Below are positions 54,444 through 64,000 of a stretch of 64,000 bases of DNA, one piece after another. Both the position numbers and the translations under genes were made by a program. The notes under the pieces were generated by a model. It made no database searches, was not told the DNA's origin, and worked only from the letters and a program-made list of their open reading frames with translations. The DNA comes from Flammula alnicola. Taxonomy: Eukaryota; Basidiomycota; Agaricomycetes; Agaricales; Strophariaceae. The stretch covers positions 1 through 64,000 of the forward strand of contig JADNRV010000080.1 of assembly GCA_015499995.1 (NCBI GenBank), in the 5' to 3' direction. Numbering within the stretch: position 1 is the stretch's first letter; each line of letters opens with the position of its first letter.

Positions 54444-56175
54444 GAGTACTTTTCACTCCCCCACTAATTCCACGTGGAATGGAGGGAATCCACATGGATT
54501 GGGAGGAATCCACATGGAATGATAAAATTCCAGTGGACTCTGGAGAGGAATTAAGATAAATTAAGACTCTTATATAGCAATGTACACAGTACCATGTGAG
54601 GAGAAAATCAAATATATATTTATTAAAATTATTAATTACATAGTATACTACTAAAAAAAGCAGCAAAACAGGGGTTAGGGGGTAAAAACACAAGAAAATG
54701 AGCAGCAGGAATGCCCTGCCACTCATTTTTGACATACTGGGCACCTTCAAAGGTGCCCAGCCATCCCACGGCTGCTGCTGCTGCAGCATCATTGTCATCA
54801 CTGGCTTTGGCATTGGCAACATGGCAGTGGCACTGTCAGCAGCCCTCGCTGCACTCGTGCATCTACGGGTCATCTACGGGTCATCACCTCATCATTGCAT
54901 CCATCCCCACCTCTGTCCCCACCTCCATCATCACCTCATCATGTTGGTTGTCACATTGGTTGTCGTGTCATTGTTGCATCCATCATTCACGTCCATCATC
55001 GTGTCTGTCATTTGCGTCCATCATCATGTCTGTCATTGCTTCTATTGTTGCATTGTTGCATCACCATCATTGTTGCGACTACTCATGCAATGGCAATGTC
55101 ACAGTGATCACATGGCAAAAGTAGTTGTGGTGGGTGGACGGCCATCTGCTGGCCTCAACCTGCTTGGACCTGTTTGCGGGAGGCTCAGGGTCAGCAGAAG
55201 GGATATGATAGAGGGAGGATGTATGAGGTGTGCATGTGCGTTACAGCAGCCACATCATTGGCAGCCATCGCCATGCTCATGCACCTGCAGGTCATCATCA
55301 TTGCATCATCATCACATCTGTGGTCACATCATCATCACGTCCATGGTCACATCATCATCATGTCTGTGGTCGCATCATCAGCACTTCTATGTTCGTGGCA
55401 TTATTGCATCCATCATTGCAGTGTCATCGTGTCCATCGTCATGGTGTTGTCATCTCCCTGGTGGTGGTGTCTTCACGTCTGTGGTCACATCCATGTCGTG
55501 TCATCATTGCGACCACTGTCGTGTCATCATTTCCATTATTGTGGTGTCACAGCATCTGTGGTCACATTGTCAGTGTGTCATCAGTGTGCATCTATTGTCG
55601 TCATTGTTGTGACCACCCACCTGATGTCAGAATAACACAGAAGCATGACATTGTGCTCCCGGTGTCATCAGCATCATCATCGTTGTTGCTATGGCTGTGC
55701 ATTCATTATGGTCATCGAGCAGTGGATGGTCCATGGAGAGGGATAGCGGGAATGGTGGTGGTGGGAAGGAAGAACGGTGGTGATGTGGCAATGTTGGAGC
55801 TGCGTCACCACCATGCGGCAATGAGTTGCCAGTTTGCTGAGGTCACATGCACCATCCGGGCTGTTCAGAATCCATCAATTCATATAATTAATAGGAAATA
55901 AATAAATAATTACTTAATACATTGATTATACAATAAATATAAAATAAATCACTGCTCAGGTGACCGAATTTCTATTTTTCATTCCATTGTGTGTTCCATT
56001 CCGGCAAATTCTGGTGCCTATACCAGATTCTGGGCCAATCCAGTGTCCATTCCACTGGACTGGCATCTGGTATTTTGGCTGGTCCTCCTGCCAAACCCGT
56101 TCCACTGGAATCACCCAGAATCCATGTGGATTCTGCTGGATATCACTAGGAATCCATGGGGACACATAAGAACTC
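54444..56175. mobile_element. Non-autonomous hAT-like element M5 (CpG-decayed relative of M1/M2), perfect 8 bp TSD
   Basis: The target duplication AGATAGTG is perfect at 54436-54443 and 56176-56183. The ends are GAGTACTTTTCACTCC and, inverted from the right, GAGTTCTTATGTGTCCCC. Subterminal motifs are CCACGTGGAATGG/GGAATCCACATGG. The interior (54700-55850) has runs of CATCATC/GTGGTCAC and carries in reverse the M1/M2 block (GTGCTCCC...GTCAGAATAACAC near 55625-55665), with CpGs replaced by TpG/CpA. It appears to be an older relative of M1/M2. Long frames there (for example 54698-55612) are low-complexity and not convincing as genes. Confidence 0.85.
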
Positions 56176-56183
56176 AGATAGTG

Positions 56184-56723
56184 CATGAGCTCATAAGAGT
56201 GCTTGTGTTAATACTTGTTTGCTTAAATTAAATGCTTCATGCTTCAAAGAGATCAATTTGGTTGAATAGAAAAGGTCCTATGGTGCAGTGACTAATCACT
56301 TCTTCAGCTTGTTCCAGTCATTTCAGAAAATGATCAAGCTTTAAAAGTAGGTGGATTCAGATCTGCCCTGAGTTCAGTGGTAGATCCAGTATAAGTATTT
56401 TTGGATGATAACATATTTACAAATACAAAAGGAACTAAAATGATACGGTGATACAAAAGAAAAAATAGGAAAGAAAGCAGGCAAGTGAATAAAAATAAAA
56501 ATAACTGTAACTACAAAACTGTGAGCAAAGCAGCAAGAAGACCAGAGAAAGGTCTTACCCAGAAATCTGTGAGCATTGCAAGAAGAAAACAGAGACTCAA
56601 AATTGCCTTTGTAGGTGGTATATGTGTGAGAACATCAATCCTGCATACCTTAGGAGATTAGACTTATGTGAGTTGCTTGTAAATTCAATTAAATTGTTGA
56701 TAGCTTTGGCTTTGTGATATCTG
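56184..56723. other. Spacer, nothing assignable
   Basis: AT-rich 3' flank of the modular gene at 56724-59237. No features seen. Confidence 0.4.
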
Positions 56724-59237
56724 TCAGAACTTGTGCTGAACGATAGTCCCATTACCGTTAGATAATGGATGTAGTGGCGATGTTGCAGTGCGTACCTGGG
56801 CTATTCTCATTATGCGTCCTTTCGCGGCATCTGAATCGATGTTGCTATGAAGTGAGTGTTCCATGGTTGAGTCGAAGTCTGAAGTATGAATGTGTATAGT
56901 GTCGACCTGCATTGAGTCTGTGGTTGTGTTTGAAGGGAGTAGGCAAGAGTTGGGGGAACCGGTAGTGAGAGGATGAGCTTTGAGGGAGCGGGCAGCGATG
57001 GGACGGTCGTCGAGAGAGCGGACAGTGATGGGATGGTTGTCGAGAGAGTGGACAGCGATGGGACAGTCATCGAGAGAGCAGACAGCAATGGGACAGTCAT
57101 CGAGAGAGCAGACAGTGAGGGGTCTATCTGCAGTGGTTTGGGCAACCTCTTGGGCAGCTGCATTGCACTGCGAGGTGAGCTCTCCCTTCTGAATGGTAGT
57201 CCGAGGCTTGTTAGCTGAGAGAAGTAGAATTGGGTGGTTTGTGCTTACCCTGGCCTTGTCCAAGGTACATGCAACCCATCCTTCCACAGCATCTGAATCG
57301 ATTTCGCCATAAGGCATGTGATTAGCAATAGCATCATAATCTGAGGGGTGTAAGCGTGGTTCATCGTCCAGCGAATGCTTCTTGATTTCATCGTAAGGCA
57401 GCGAGCAAGAGGCGGATGGACAAAGGGCAATTGAGTGAGGGTTGGACGAGTGAGGGGCAAGAGGCCCATCTACTGCGGCTGGCACAGTGTCTCCCTGCTG
57501 AATGATGGCCTGACATTTGTTAGATAGTCAGTACGAAATCGAATTCGTAGCGCTTACCTGGGTCTCATTCAAAATCCGCCCATCCTGTCCCTCCGTGGTA
57601 TCTGAAGCGAGAGCACTGTGAAGCAAGCAGCTGAAGGGGTGGTGGTCCGAGGTGTGCATCCATTGAAATTCGTTCGTCGGAGGGCATGCAGATTCGTCGT
57701 AAGAGAGTGAGCCAAGGGCTGATGGTTGAGGGGTGTCGAGTCGAGAGATTGGCGAATGTGGGGCAAGATGGGCATCTACTGTGGCTCGCGCAGTGTCTCC
57801 CTGCTTGTCGATAGCCCAAATTTCGTTAGATTGTCGATACAGAATCAAATTCACATCACGTACCTCAGTCTTGCCCAAAATTTGTCCATCTAATCCTTCC
57901 GCGGCATTCGAAACAAGGCTGTCAAGGGGCGAGCGATGGAAAACTTGGGTGTCCGTGGTTTGTGCGAGCGGAAAGTCGTCCTGTGTGTAGTGTGTGGGCT
58001 CGTCATAAGAATGCGAGCAAAGGGCGGATGGACGAAGTGTGTCGGATCGAGGGATTGGCAAATGAGGGGCAAGAAGGGTGTTTGCTGTGGCTCGCGCAGT
58101 GTCTCCCTGCTGATCGATGGCCCAATGTTCATCAGATGTTCGATATGAAACCGATTTCATATCACATACCTTGGGTTTGCCCAAAATTTGTCCACCCAGT
58201 CTGTCTGTGGCATTCGAAATGAGGCCCCCAGGATTGAGGGGCTGAAGACGGGGATATCTGAGGTGTGCGTAAGTGAAGAGTCATCTGGAGAATGGAGCGT
58301 GAAGGGATGGAGAGGGAGCAACTCGTCCTGATGAGCACTAGTGGTGGTAGAGGCAGAAACAGAACAGTTGGCGGCATCAACGAGGTCATGTGCAGTCAGA
58401 ACAGCGGTTCCGATGGCAGAGACACTGTCAATGTTGGCACAAGAGGTATGCAATTTTTTTTTCAGAAATACTAGGTACTTTTATTTGGATAAGGCTTCGC
58501 CAACCCTCTCCCCCTTAGCTATTACAAAAAAGGAAATAATATATCACGTGCCGATCACAGACCTTCCTAACTAAGACTGATCTGCTACTTAACCGTGTTC
58601 GGGCCGATCTGATCGCTGATATAATTCATTCAAATCTGGATATATTCTTGCCCTTAAGCCACAGGGAGCTCAAGTGGGCTGTAAATTCATGGAAACAGTG
58701 CATAATAATTTGTAGGAATCCTCTAGATGTACTATTCCGCCAAAATTGTACCTCAAATTTTTATTTGGATAAGACATGATGGGGACCCCCCCTCCCCAGC
58801 CTGTATGCCGGCAATTGCCGGTGCACACCTCTTGTGTTGGCATTGGCATGATCACGTGTGAGCGGATCAGTCGCTCTGGCGGCATCCTCGGACATGCACA
58901 GATCTGCGTCATTGTCTGGTGGGGCAAAGAAATCCCATACACTTCAGTCATTCTTGTGAAATCGGAGGTGCAGATAGGCATCACCAGTCATGGAAAGTGG
59001 GGTATTTCCATGGATGGTGCTGAGCTGAGTGTTCAAGAGGGAAAATTCAGCAAAAGCGTACTCGGAGCCTTTGGCAAGACCTACGCCAATCAGAGTACCA
59101 TGAGGCGATTCTAAAGTGATCAGCTCAAGGCGGTCAATCTGATCAGTGATTGATCGAATGATCTGGGTGGCGTGCTGGGCGGCTATTGCAGCTTCAGCAT
59201 ACTGAGGAGCGTTAAAGTTGATAACAGAGTTAGACAT
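56724..59237 (-). CDS. Modular gene of tandemly duplicated exon-intron units, unknown function (frameshifted, MITE-bearing)
   Basis: Exon boundaries on the minus strand: 58985-59237, 58170-58915 (interrupted by the MITE 58440-58834), 57864-58109, 57558-57803, 57249-57497, 56796-57188 and 56724-56735. The introns after exons 2 to 6 are each exactly 60 bp with a CTAAC- or CTGA-type branch sequence; the first intron is 69 bp. Exons 3, 4 and 5 are 246, 246 and 249 bp and encode copies of one module (QGDTARAT..., LAPH, PSAL, SYDE, SNAAEGLDGQIL). Exon 2 carries a partial module with a 1 bp loss that shifts its end. Exon 6 has five or six 10-residue repeats of the PIAVCSLDD type. Exon 1 is helical (MSNSVINFNAPQYAEA). 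The frame is open upstream of the ATG to 59738, where a Copia LTR begins, so the true start may be lost. No family recognised. Confidence 0.5.
56985..57129. repeat. 30 bp tandem repeat inside exon 6 of the modular gene
   Basis: Five to six in-frame copies of a 30 bp unit (GGACAGTCATCGAGAGAGCA-type on the plus strand) encode a repeated decapeptide such as CSLDDCPIAV on the minus strand. Confidence 0.8.
58440..58834. mobile_element. hAT MITE (395 bp) in exon 2 of the modular gene, perfect 8 bp TSD
   Basis: The target duplication TGTTGGCA is perfect at 58432-58439 and 58835-58842. Inverted ends CAAGAGGTATGCAA and CAAGAGGTGTGCA. Removing it with one duplication copy restores an open frame across the site. 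A third hAT-type MITE family in the window. Confidence 0.88.
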
Positions 59238-59239
59238 GG

Positions 59240-59738
59240 AAGATTGGGGTGCTGGGGATTGTAAAATTGTTTCTGGAGTATTCTCTGTAATTTCCGTAGG
59301 GTTTTTATACTCTTTTCTTATCTCAGAGTCTCTTTTTAGATCGGAGTTGAGTTCTTTAGGAATTTCGGTACCAGGTAAATCTTGTGACCCAGAGTTTGAG
59401 TTAATGATCTCAAGATACCTAAAATGGCTAAATATTTTCTCGCTGCTGTCGATCTCATTGTGATGGGTATCATGCAGCAACTTTGACAGCTGTCGATCAG
59501 ATAGAAGAGATTTGTTGTCGACTCTGTTGTGATGGGTGTCATGCCGCAGTTTTGACAGCTGTCGATTTGTTAAAAGAATTTCATCTTTCTTAGATGTTGA
59601 TATGTCTAGAAGTTTATTGTTTGAATCCGGAGATTTTTGCGACGTAACTGAGGTGCCATCCTTTATTCCAAGGAGTAAATTTCTAGCAGTTCTAGAAATT
59701 ATTACTTCTTCTTCTGTGCATGGGCGTAGGGTTTCAAG
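59240..59738 (-). pseudogene. Upstream open frame of the modular gene, cut by the Copia LTR
   Basis: The frame of exon 1 stays open from the ATG at 59237 up to the Copia LTR edge at 59739. It contains a tandem repeat of the LSKLLHDTHHN type twice (near 59450-59500 and 59510-59570) and a Glu/Lys/Pro-rich linker. This suggests the gene was longer before the insertion. The continuation is not recognisable to the right. Confidence 0.45.
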
Positions 59739-60518
59739 ATAATGTTAAAACTGCCTGCACATGTCTCCAAGTTATCTTATCTTATCTTATCTTATCTCTT
59801 ATCTTATCTCTTATCTGCACTTTCTCCTTTTCACTTGTTGTGCATTTGTAGATTAGATTCTTATCAAGTTCTAGATCATCTCCAGATCATCTCCAGATCA
59901 TCTCCAGATGCTTTCTGGATCCTTTCTATTTAGTATATAAAGTCTTTTGACATTTGCCAGAAGTCCTTAGTTACTCACTCTGGACTTCAGGCAAGTAGTT
60001 AGTATTTTGCCCAATACAACCAGTTACTCACTCTGGACTTCAGCTCATTGTAGCTCCTGTGTCCCTCACTTCGAGTTGCTCATATTAGGTGCACAGCTGT
60101 GTCACATGTTCCCGCGCTTGCCACCTTTAACAGGTTATGGACCCCACGCTCTAAGCGCTTCAAACAGGTGTTTTGCGAACGAAATCTATTAGTAGTTAGC
60201 TTTCATCAGACATATTACCTCTCATTACTTGTAAACCCTTGCCAGGCCCGGCCTTATATTGCCGCTGCTAGTAAGGACGAGCTTGCATGCCATTAGGGCT
60301 GAGTTACACTCAGAACAACTGCCTGGACTCCGAGTTACATACACTTTTATCTAGTGTTGTCTAGAATACTCTAGTTTACACTTTCATTTCATTTCTGAGT
60401 TCGCCACACCTACTGTGCACGGAACACCCTACAACTCATTTACACATATCCAGATACTATTCCGCATATCCACACCAACTCACGCTCCTCCGCTCTCCAC
60501 GGATCCCTCACAATCATG
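59739..60518 (+). mobile_element. Ty1/Copia-type 5' LTR with primer-binding site and 5' leader, truncated
   Basis: The LTR runs 59739 (TGTTAAAAC) to 60131 (CTTTAACA). It contains a (TTATC)n microsatellite (59771-59816), a four-fold 11 bp CAGATCATCTC repeat (59866-59910) and a TATA box (TATATAAAG, 59932-59940). A 21 bp direct repeat GTTACTCACTCTGG... occurs near 59972 and 60022. Immediately after it, GGTTATGGACCCCACGC (60132-60148) resembles the initiator-tRNA half-site primer-binding site I recall for Drosophila copia. A leader of about 370 bp leads to an ATG at 60516, where a LINE interrupts the element. The polyprotein and 3' LTR are missing from the window. Confidence 0.65.
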
Positions 60519-61520
60519 TCTTCTTTATTTTATTTTGTTTTTGTTTAAAAATCAACAATTTTATTCCGGGGCACGAAAGCAGTCCGGACCCTAACTAATA
60601 CAAACGAGCAATGGTAATTACACGAAAGAAAAGAAAGGAATTAGGCTCGCCGGGGAGCATGCGATGCACGCGAGCGCGGCGCGGGCGAGACGGTGCAGCC
60701 TTCTGAAGCCAGGATAAGTAGTCTCACAACTACAGATTGTCCGTCATTGCGGCGTTGTTAACGCAACTGCACGAATGGCAGATAAGAGTATTGGGATGGG
60801 AAGGGGGGTCACCCGAAAGCGAAGAGGGCCTGCCAGACCCTCCCTGGTTCAACGGTAAAATTTACGTTGTAATAGCTAAGTGGGAGCCGAAGCCCCCGCC
60901 GCCGTCCACCGAACTAGGTCCTCTGCTGACGGTGCATGACACCAGCTCAGAGAGTCGATGCCACCGGCCCTGGGACGACCAGGGCCCTAGGCACTTGCGG
61001 AACTTCGCCGCTGCCAAACGGAAACACATCACAGGTAGTCGAGTAGATTTGACCACGGCCCACCCCGCGATCAGGATTGCCCCCCTCCCGGAGTCCCTCA
61101 TCCGACTCCAGCTGGGTGCCGGGAGAAGGCAAACGCCCTGGGGTGTTCCTTCAGATAAGGCACCAGCTCCAAAATGAATTTCGGCTTCCGGCAAGTCCAA
61201 GGCTGTTTCTTGCACTTGAATATATGATCGCAAGTATGAGGATAAACCCCACACTCACAACCGAGGGCCCTAGGGTCATCGATTTTGAACCGCTCATAAT
61301 ACGAGCTGATCGGAGCATGATTGGTGATTAGATGGCACATGCGGGTGAAGAGCGAAACACTCTCATTGCCAGATTCAAGCCAAGGCCCCCCGCGAGTGGG
61401 AGTCGGCTGGACAGGGTCCCCGTTTAACCCATCAAGGCTCATAAAGTTAGAGCCCAAGAGATGAGGCTGATCAGAAACTCTTTGTTTCCAATCTGCGCGT
61501 GCCGATTTGTCCACAAAGTC
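60519..61520 (-). mobile_element. 5'-truncated LINE, copy 2 (minus strand)
   Basis: The 3' end is an A-rich tail on the minus strand (60519-60560). The ORF remnant at 61098-61541 shares the C-terminus with copy 1 at 23144 (ISSYYERFKIDDPRALGCEC, then HIFKCKKQPWTCRK). It extends further 5' than copy 1 (ARADWKQRVSDQPHLLGSNF). The element inserted at the ATG of the Copia leader. Its 5' side abuts the M6 end at 61521. No clear target duplication found. Confidence 0.7.
61098..61520 (-). pseudogene. C-terminal fragment of LINE ORF2 protein, copy 2
   Basis: Open to the stop at 61098, with the same CECGVYPHTCDHIFKC zinc-knuckle-like tail and the final PAGVG as copy 1. No reverse-transcriptase core motifs remain. 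Confidence 0.7.
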
Positions 61521-62034
61521 CTGTACTTTACAGTCCCCCACCTGTCCGCATGGACTCCACGGACTCCATGGAATTCCATGGACAATCCATGGACTTTCAA
61601 CTTAATGGTGTATTTCTTACTTTTGTAAAAATTAGTCCACGGATGTCCATGGACAGTCCACACAAAGTCCACACAAAGTCCACACAAAGTCCACGAAGAG
61701 TCCAACCCATGGACTTTACACTAAATATTCTGCATGTGGACTCTTCGTGGACTTTCTGTGGACTTGAATGACTTAGAAGAAATATAAGTTAGTATTATAT
61801 TTCTGTGGACTTTCTGTGGACTTGCCATGGACTTTTCATGGACTTGAAAGGAATTTGAACAGATTATCCAAAAATTATCAAGGTAGTTAGATCTTTGTGG
61901 ATTGTCCATGGAGTCCACAGACTGTCCACGGACTTTTTATGGACTTAAAATAGAATTTGTATAGCTTAGAGCTTACAACTGAAATATATCAAAATCAACA
62001 TTGATTTCAAGCATAAATATCAAGTCAGTTATGA
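61521..62034. mobile_element. hAT-like element M6 (GGACTCC motif), right end missing or unrecognisable
   Basis: The left end CTGTACTTTACAGTCCCCC resembles the M2 end, and GGACTCC/AAAGTCCAC/CATGGAC motifs fill 61550-61945. A right inverted end is not visible. ACAAAGTC at 61513-61520 recurs at 62035-62042 and could be a target duplication after loss of the right terminus. The same 8-mer also occurs within the subterminal motifs, so that is weak. Confidence 0.55.
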
Positions 62035-62073
62035 ACAAAGTCAGTTATAAAATACAGTATATACAAGTACAAG

Positions 62074-63670
62074 CTAAATTTCCATTCCATCTTCCTCATC
62101 CTCATCTTCATCACTTTCCACTTGCAGACCTTTTTTCTTCCTTTCTTGTTTTTCCAAAACTAATTTTGTGTGGTGAAAGATCATCAAATGCAAAAACCAG
62201 TTGAAGTTTTTGCCCTTCATGCGTTTGAGAATAGAATCATATCCACCCAACCAAGAATTCAAGTGTTCACATGCCTAGAATTTGATACATTAGTAAAATG
62301 AATTATACTTCCAAATTTAAGACATACCTGTGTGTTAAATGCTCGCTTAAAATATTCCCGTCCATTTTTGTCTGTGTCCTTTACAACAAGATTTGTGTTA
62401 TGAACTCTGCCTCGTTCACGCACTGACACTCTTTATTTTTCTTACAAACGCTTCCTTACACGCACGCTCCGCCGCGCATCTTTCACTTCTTTTCTTTCTC
62501 CTGTTTCATTCTCATTACTTATGCACCGCGTCCTCACCACAACACTTCCTAGTCCCATCCACACCTCGGTCCATTAACTACGCGCTGCATCCTCGCCTTA
62601 TTTACCCCTATGCTTACTGAGCGACATAACACATGTCTGCCTCATGGACTATTCCCTATCATATATAAACGCCAGTAGAACTACTATGTTCGTTAGCTAG
62701 TTCTTGAGAATACTACACACATTCTCTACTCGTCTCCGCATCGAACCCCTTCATTCTGTTACACAGACTCTGAAGGCGCGCACTTAGAGCTTGTGTCTTG
62801 AACCTAAGACTCAGACGTTTGCTATTAACTTAGTATATCGTCCGCCGGTCTTAACAATTTGGGGCAGATCCGTCAAGTGGGGCTGGATTGCACCACTTGC
62901 GACATAAAAAGTCGGTAACTCGGTGATTGATATAGTGATATGAATCAACAACCATTCGTGTAGTTTTCTGCCAGCTATCCCATTTTTTTAATGATATAGC
63001 TCTTGCAAGAACAAGACAGGCCTTATCAATGCAGACATAATCAGGCCTAGATTCTTCTGTGGGGTACACTCTTTCCAAGAACTCCAAGATATTGGTTGGA
63101 GATTCAGCTTTTACAAATTTTGTCCAAGCAATTACAACTCCACAAGGTGCACAAATAGTTTCAACACAGTAAAATCTTGAAGGACCAAAGTAATTCTTTT
63201 TTGGTCGTTCTTCAGCATTTTCATCATGAGGTTGGACATTTCGTTGAAGAGGTTGTTGCCAAGGTTGAATATTTTCATTAGGTCTTTTCAAAACACGTCT
63301 AACACCTGAAAGTGTGCTGCGGCTATGATCTTGAGTATACTTTCGCCATTCAGGCTGATGCTCTTGACAGGCTTGTGTTCCATTGATTTTATTATGTGGG
63401 CAATTTGTGACTCGACAGCGTCTTCCAAAGTCAAGTTCATGGAAATTGCAAAATGCACCACCTCGGGCATTGTTCAAGTCAGAAGAACAATTTTCAAATG
63501 CACAATGTGTTGGCCCCATTACAATTCCATCAAGAACAACCATTTTAACGGGAGCATGATCCACAGCCATTGTATTATCAGCTTGTTCTTCATCAATCTC
63601 TTCCTCAGTTTGAGGTACTGGATTAATGTGGTTGACAGCTAATGGTGGAACTTGACGGCCTTCATCATTA
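62074..63670 (-). pseudogene. CxC cysteine-cluster protein (KDZ-transposon-associated type), split by a solo LTR and truncated
   Basis: The minus strand shows a cysteine/histidine cluster CAFENC...CNFH...CRVTNCPH...CQEH near the N-terminal side. Then come FYCVETICAPCGVVIAWTKF, DYVCIDKACLVLARA, MVVDSYHYINHR and DFLCRKWCNPAP. After the solo LTR (62396-62856) the frame resumes with LVVKDTDKNGREYFKRAFNT. After a 53 bp intron (62275-62327) it continues ACEHLNSWLGGYDSILKRMK and ends in an acidic tail at 62074. This order fits the CxC5/CxC6-like proteins described with basidiomycete KDZ (Kyakuja-Dileera-Zisupton) transposons. Deleting the LTR and one duplication copy restores the frame exactly, so the LTR was the disabling event here. 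The N-terminus is cut by a LINE at 63671. Confidence 0.75.
62396..62856 (+). mobile_element. Solo LTR3 (461 bp) with perfect 5 bp TSD, in the CxC gene
   Basis: TGTTATGAAC...GTCTTAACA, flanked by ATTTG at 62391-62395 and 62857-62861. A TATA box (TATATAAAC) is near 62659 on the plus strand. It is CpG-rich, so it looks young. The TGTTA...TAACA ends resemble those of the Copia LTR at 59739, but the bodies differ. Confidence 0.92.
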
Positions 63671-64000
63671 TTTTTTTTTTTTTTTTTAATCAGCAATTTA
63701 CGAGCTATAGGGCCCCCCCGAAGGGAAGCCCTACCATCTTGCACCCTTGCGGGGCAGACGCCAGCTTGCGCTGGTACCCGGAATCAACTTAGACTCAATA
63801 CCTGGCTTAATCAGCCAGGTGAACCGACAGAGGATTTAGTGCTCTACTCGAGCCGGGTTGCAGGGGACTGCCCTGGCCCGCTACGGCTCGCGTCTCCCCG
63901 GGGAGTTCATATAGAGCCCCGAGTACTCGGTTTCCCGTTGCAGGGCAGCTGGTTCGCTTAAGCCAATCGGCGTGGATCTCCATCTGTCCCCACTCTCTGT
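63671..64000 (-). mobile_element. 3' end of a second LINE family (minus strand), runs off the window
   Basis: A T tract at 63671-63688 is the poly(A) tail of a minus-strand insertion. The rest (63689-64000) is GC- and CpG-rich, unlike its surroundings, with no long frame, so it is probably a 3' untranslated region. It differs from the 3' end of the LINE copies at 23144 and 60519. It interrupts the CxC gene; the partner duplication lies outside the window. Confidence 0.65.

Noticed and set aside
54698..55612. 304-codon open frame in M5 rich in CHHHH and VVT repeats
   Set aside because: It is the low-complexity CATCATC/GTGGTCAC tract read in frame; other frames are equally open. No domain or splice support.
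56724..58170. 306 bp periodicity as a satellite repeat
   Set aside because: Each period has conserved splice donor, branch and acceptor signals and an open exon in constant phase, which fits a modular gene better than a satellite.
59739..60518. The modular gene at 56724-59237 as an antisense cargo gene of the Copia element, in analogy with the LTR1 cassette
   Set aside because: The LTR there is a 5' LTR (primer-binding site on its right), so the gene lies outside the element. The LTR interrupts its open frame instead of bounding it.
1..64000. tRNA, rRNA or other structural RNA genes
   Set aside because: While reading both strands I saw no cloverleaf-like box A/box B pairs or rRNA segments that I could support. 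A covariance-model scan would be needed to exclude small ones.

Overview
This window looks like a transposon-saturated stretch of a filamentous basidiomycete (Agaricomycetes) nuclear genome. I infer this from 48-73 bp GT-AG introns, the mix of element families (Plavaka with a DUF6698-type gene, CxC/KDZ-type, hAT, PIF/Harbinger, Copia, LINE, basidiomycete tyrosine recombinase) and heavy CpG-to-TpG/CpA decay of older copies. I found no convincing host housekeeping gene, tRNA or rRNA. The species cannot be named from the sequence.

Layout. Positions 1-7774 are CpG-rich and look young: four minus-strand multi-exon genes (134-1490, 1705-2313, 2669-3170, 3835-5845), each with a TATA-like box, followed by a purine tract and a 1.46 kb LTR (LTR1, 6315-7774) that points the other way. 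From 7775 the sequence is old and decayed: a tyrosine-recombinase pseudogene, then a nest in which a solo LTR1 (9548-15955) was hit by a second LTR type (LTR2, 10374-15318), itself hit by an apparently intact autonomous hAT element (10451-13628) with a reconstructable 818-residue transposase.

From 17.7 to 24.4 kb lie two long non-autonomous hAT-like elements and a 5'-truncated LINE in a degenerate G-rich repeat tract. A minus-strand LTR2 (24457-37987) is split by a 10.0 kb Plavaka element (25082-35084: DUF6698-type gene plus transposase pseudogene, itself hit by another hAT-like element) and by a second LTR2 (35666-37431). Then follow a solo LTR1 (38839-40303), a mariner-type MITE, a PIF/Harbinger pseudogene, more hAT-like elements, a foldback element and small MITEs.

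The right end (56.7-64 kb) is partly young again: a minus-strand gene built from tandemly duplicated exon-intron modules with six consecutive 60 bp introns, interrupted upstream by a Copia 5' LTR; a LINE; and a CxC cysteine-cluster gene of the KDZ-associated type, split by a solo LTR with a perfect 5 bp duplication and truncated by another LINE.

Target-site duplications let most of the insertion order be read directly. The points I find most unusual are the antisense, intron-bearing gene cassette beside LTR1 with a duplicated polypurine tract, the hAT-like family whose subterminal motif differs between elements but matches between the two ends of each one, and the exon-module gene.
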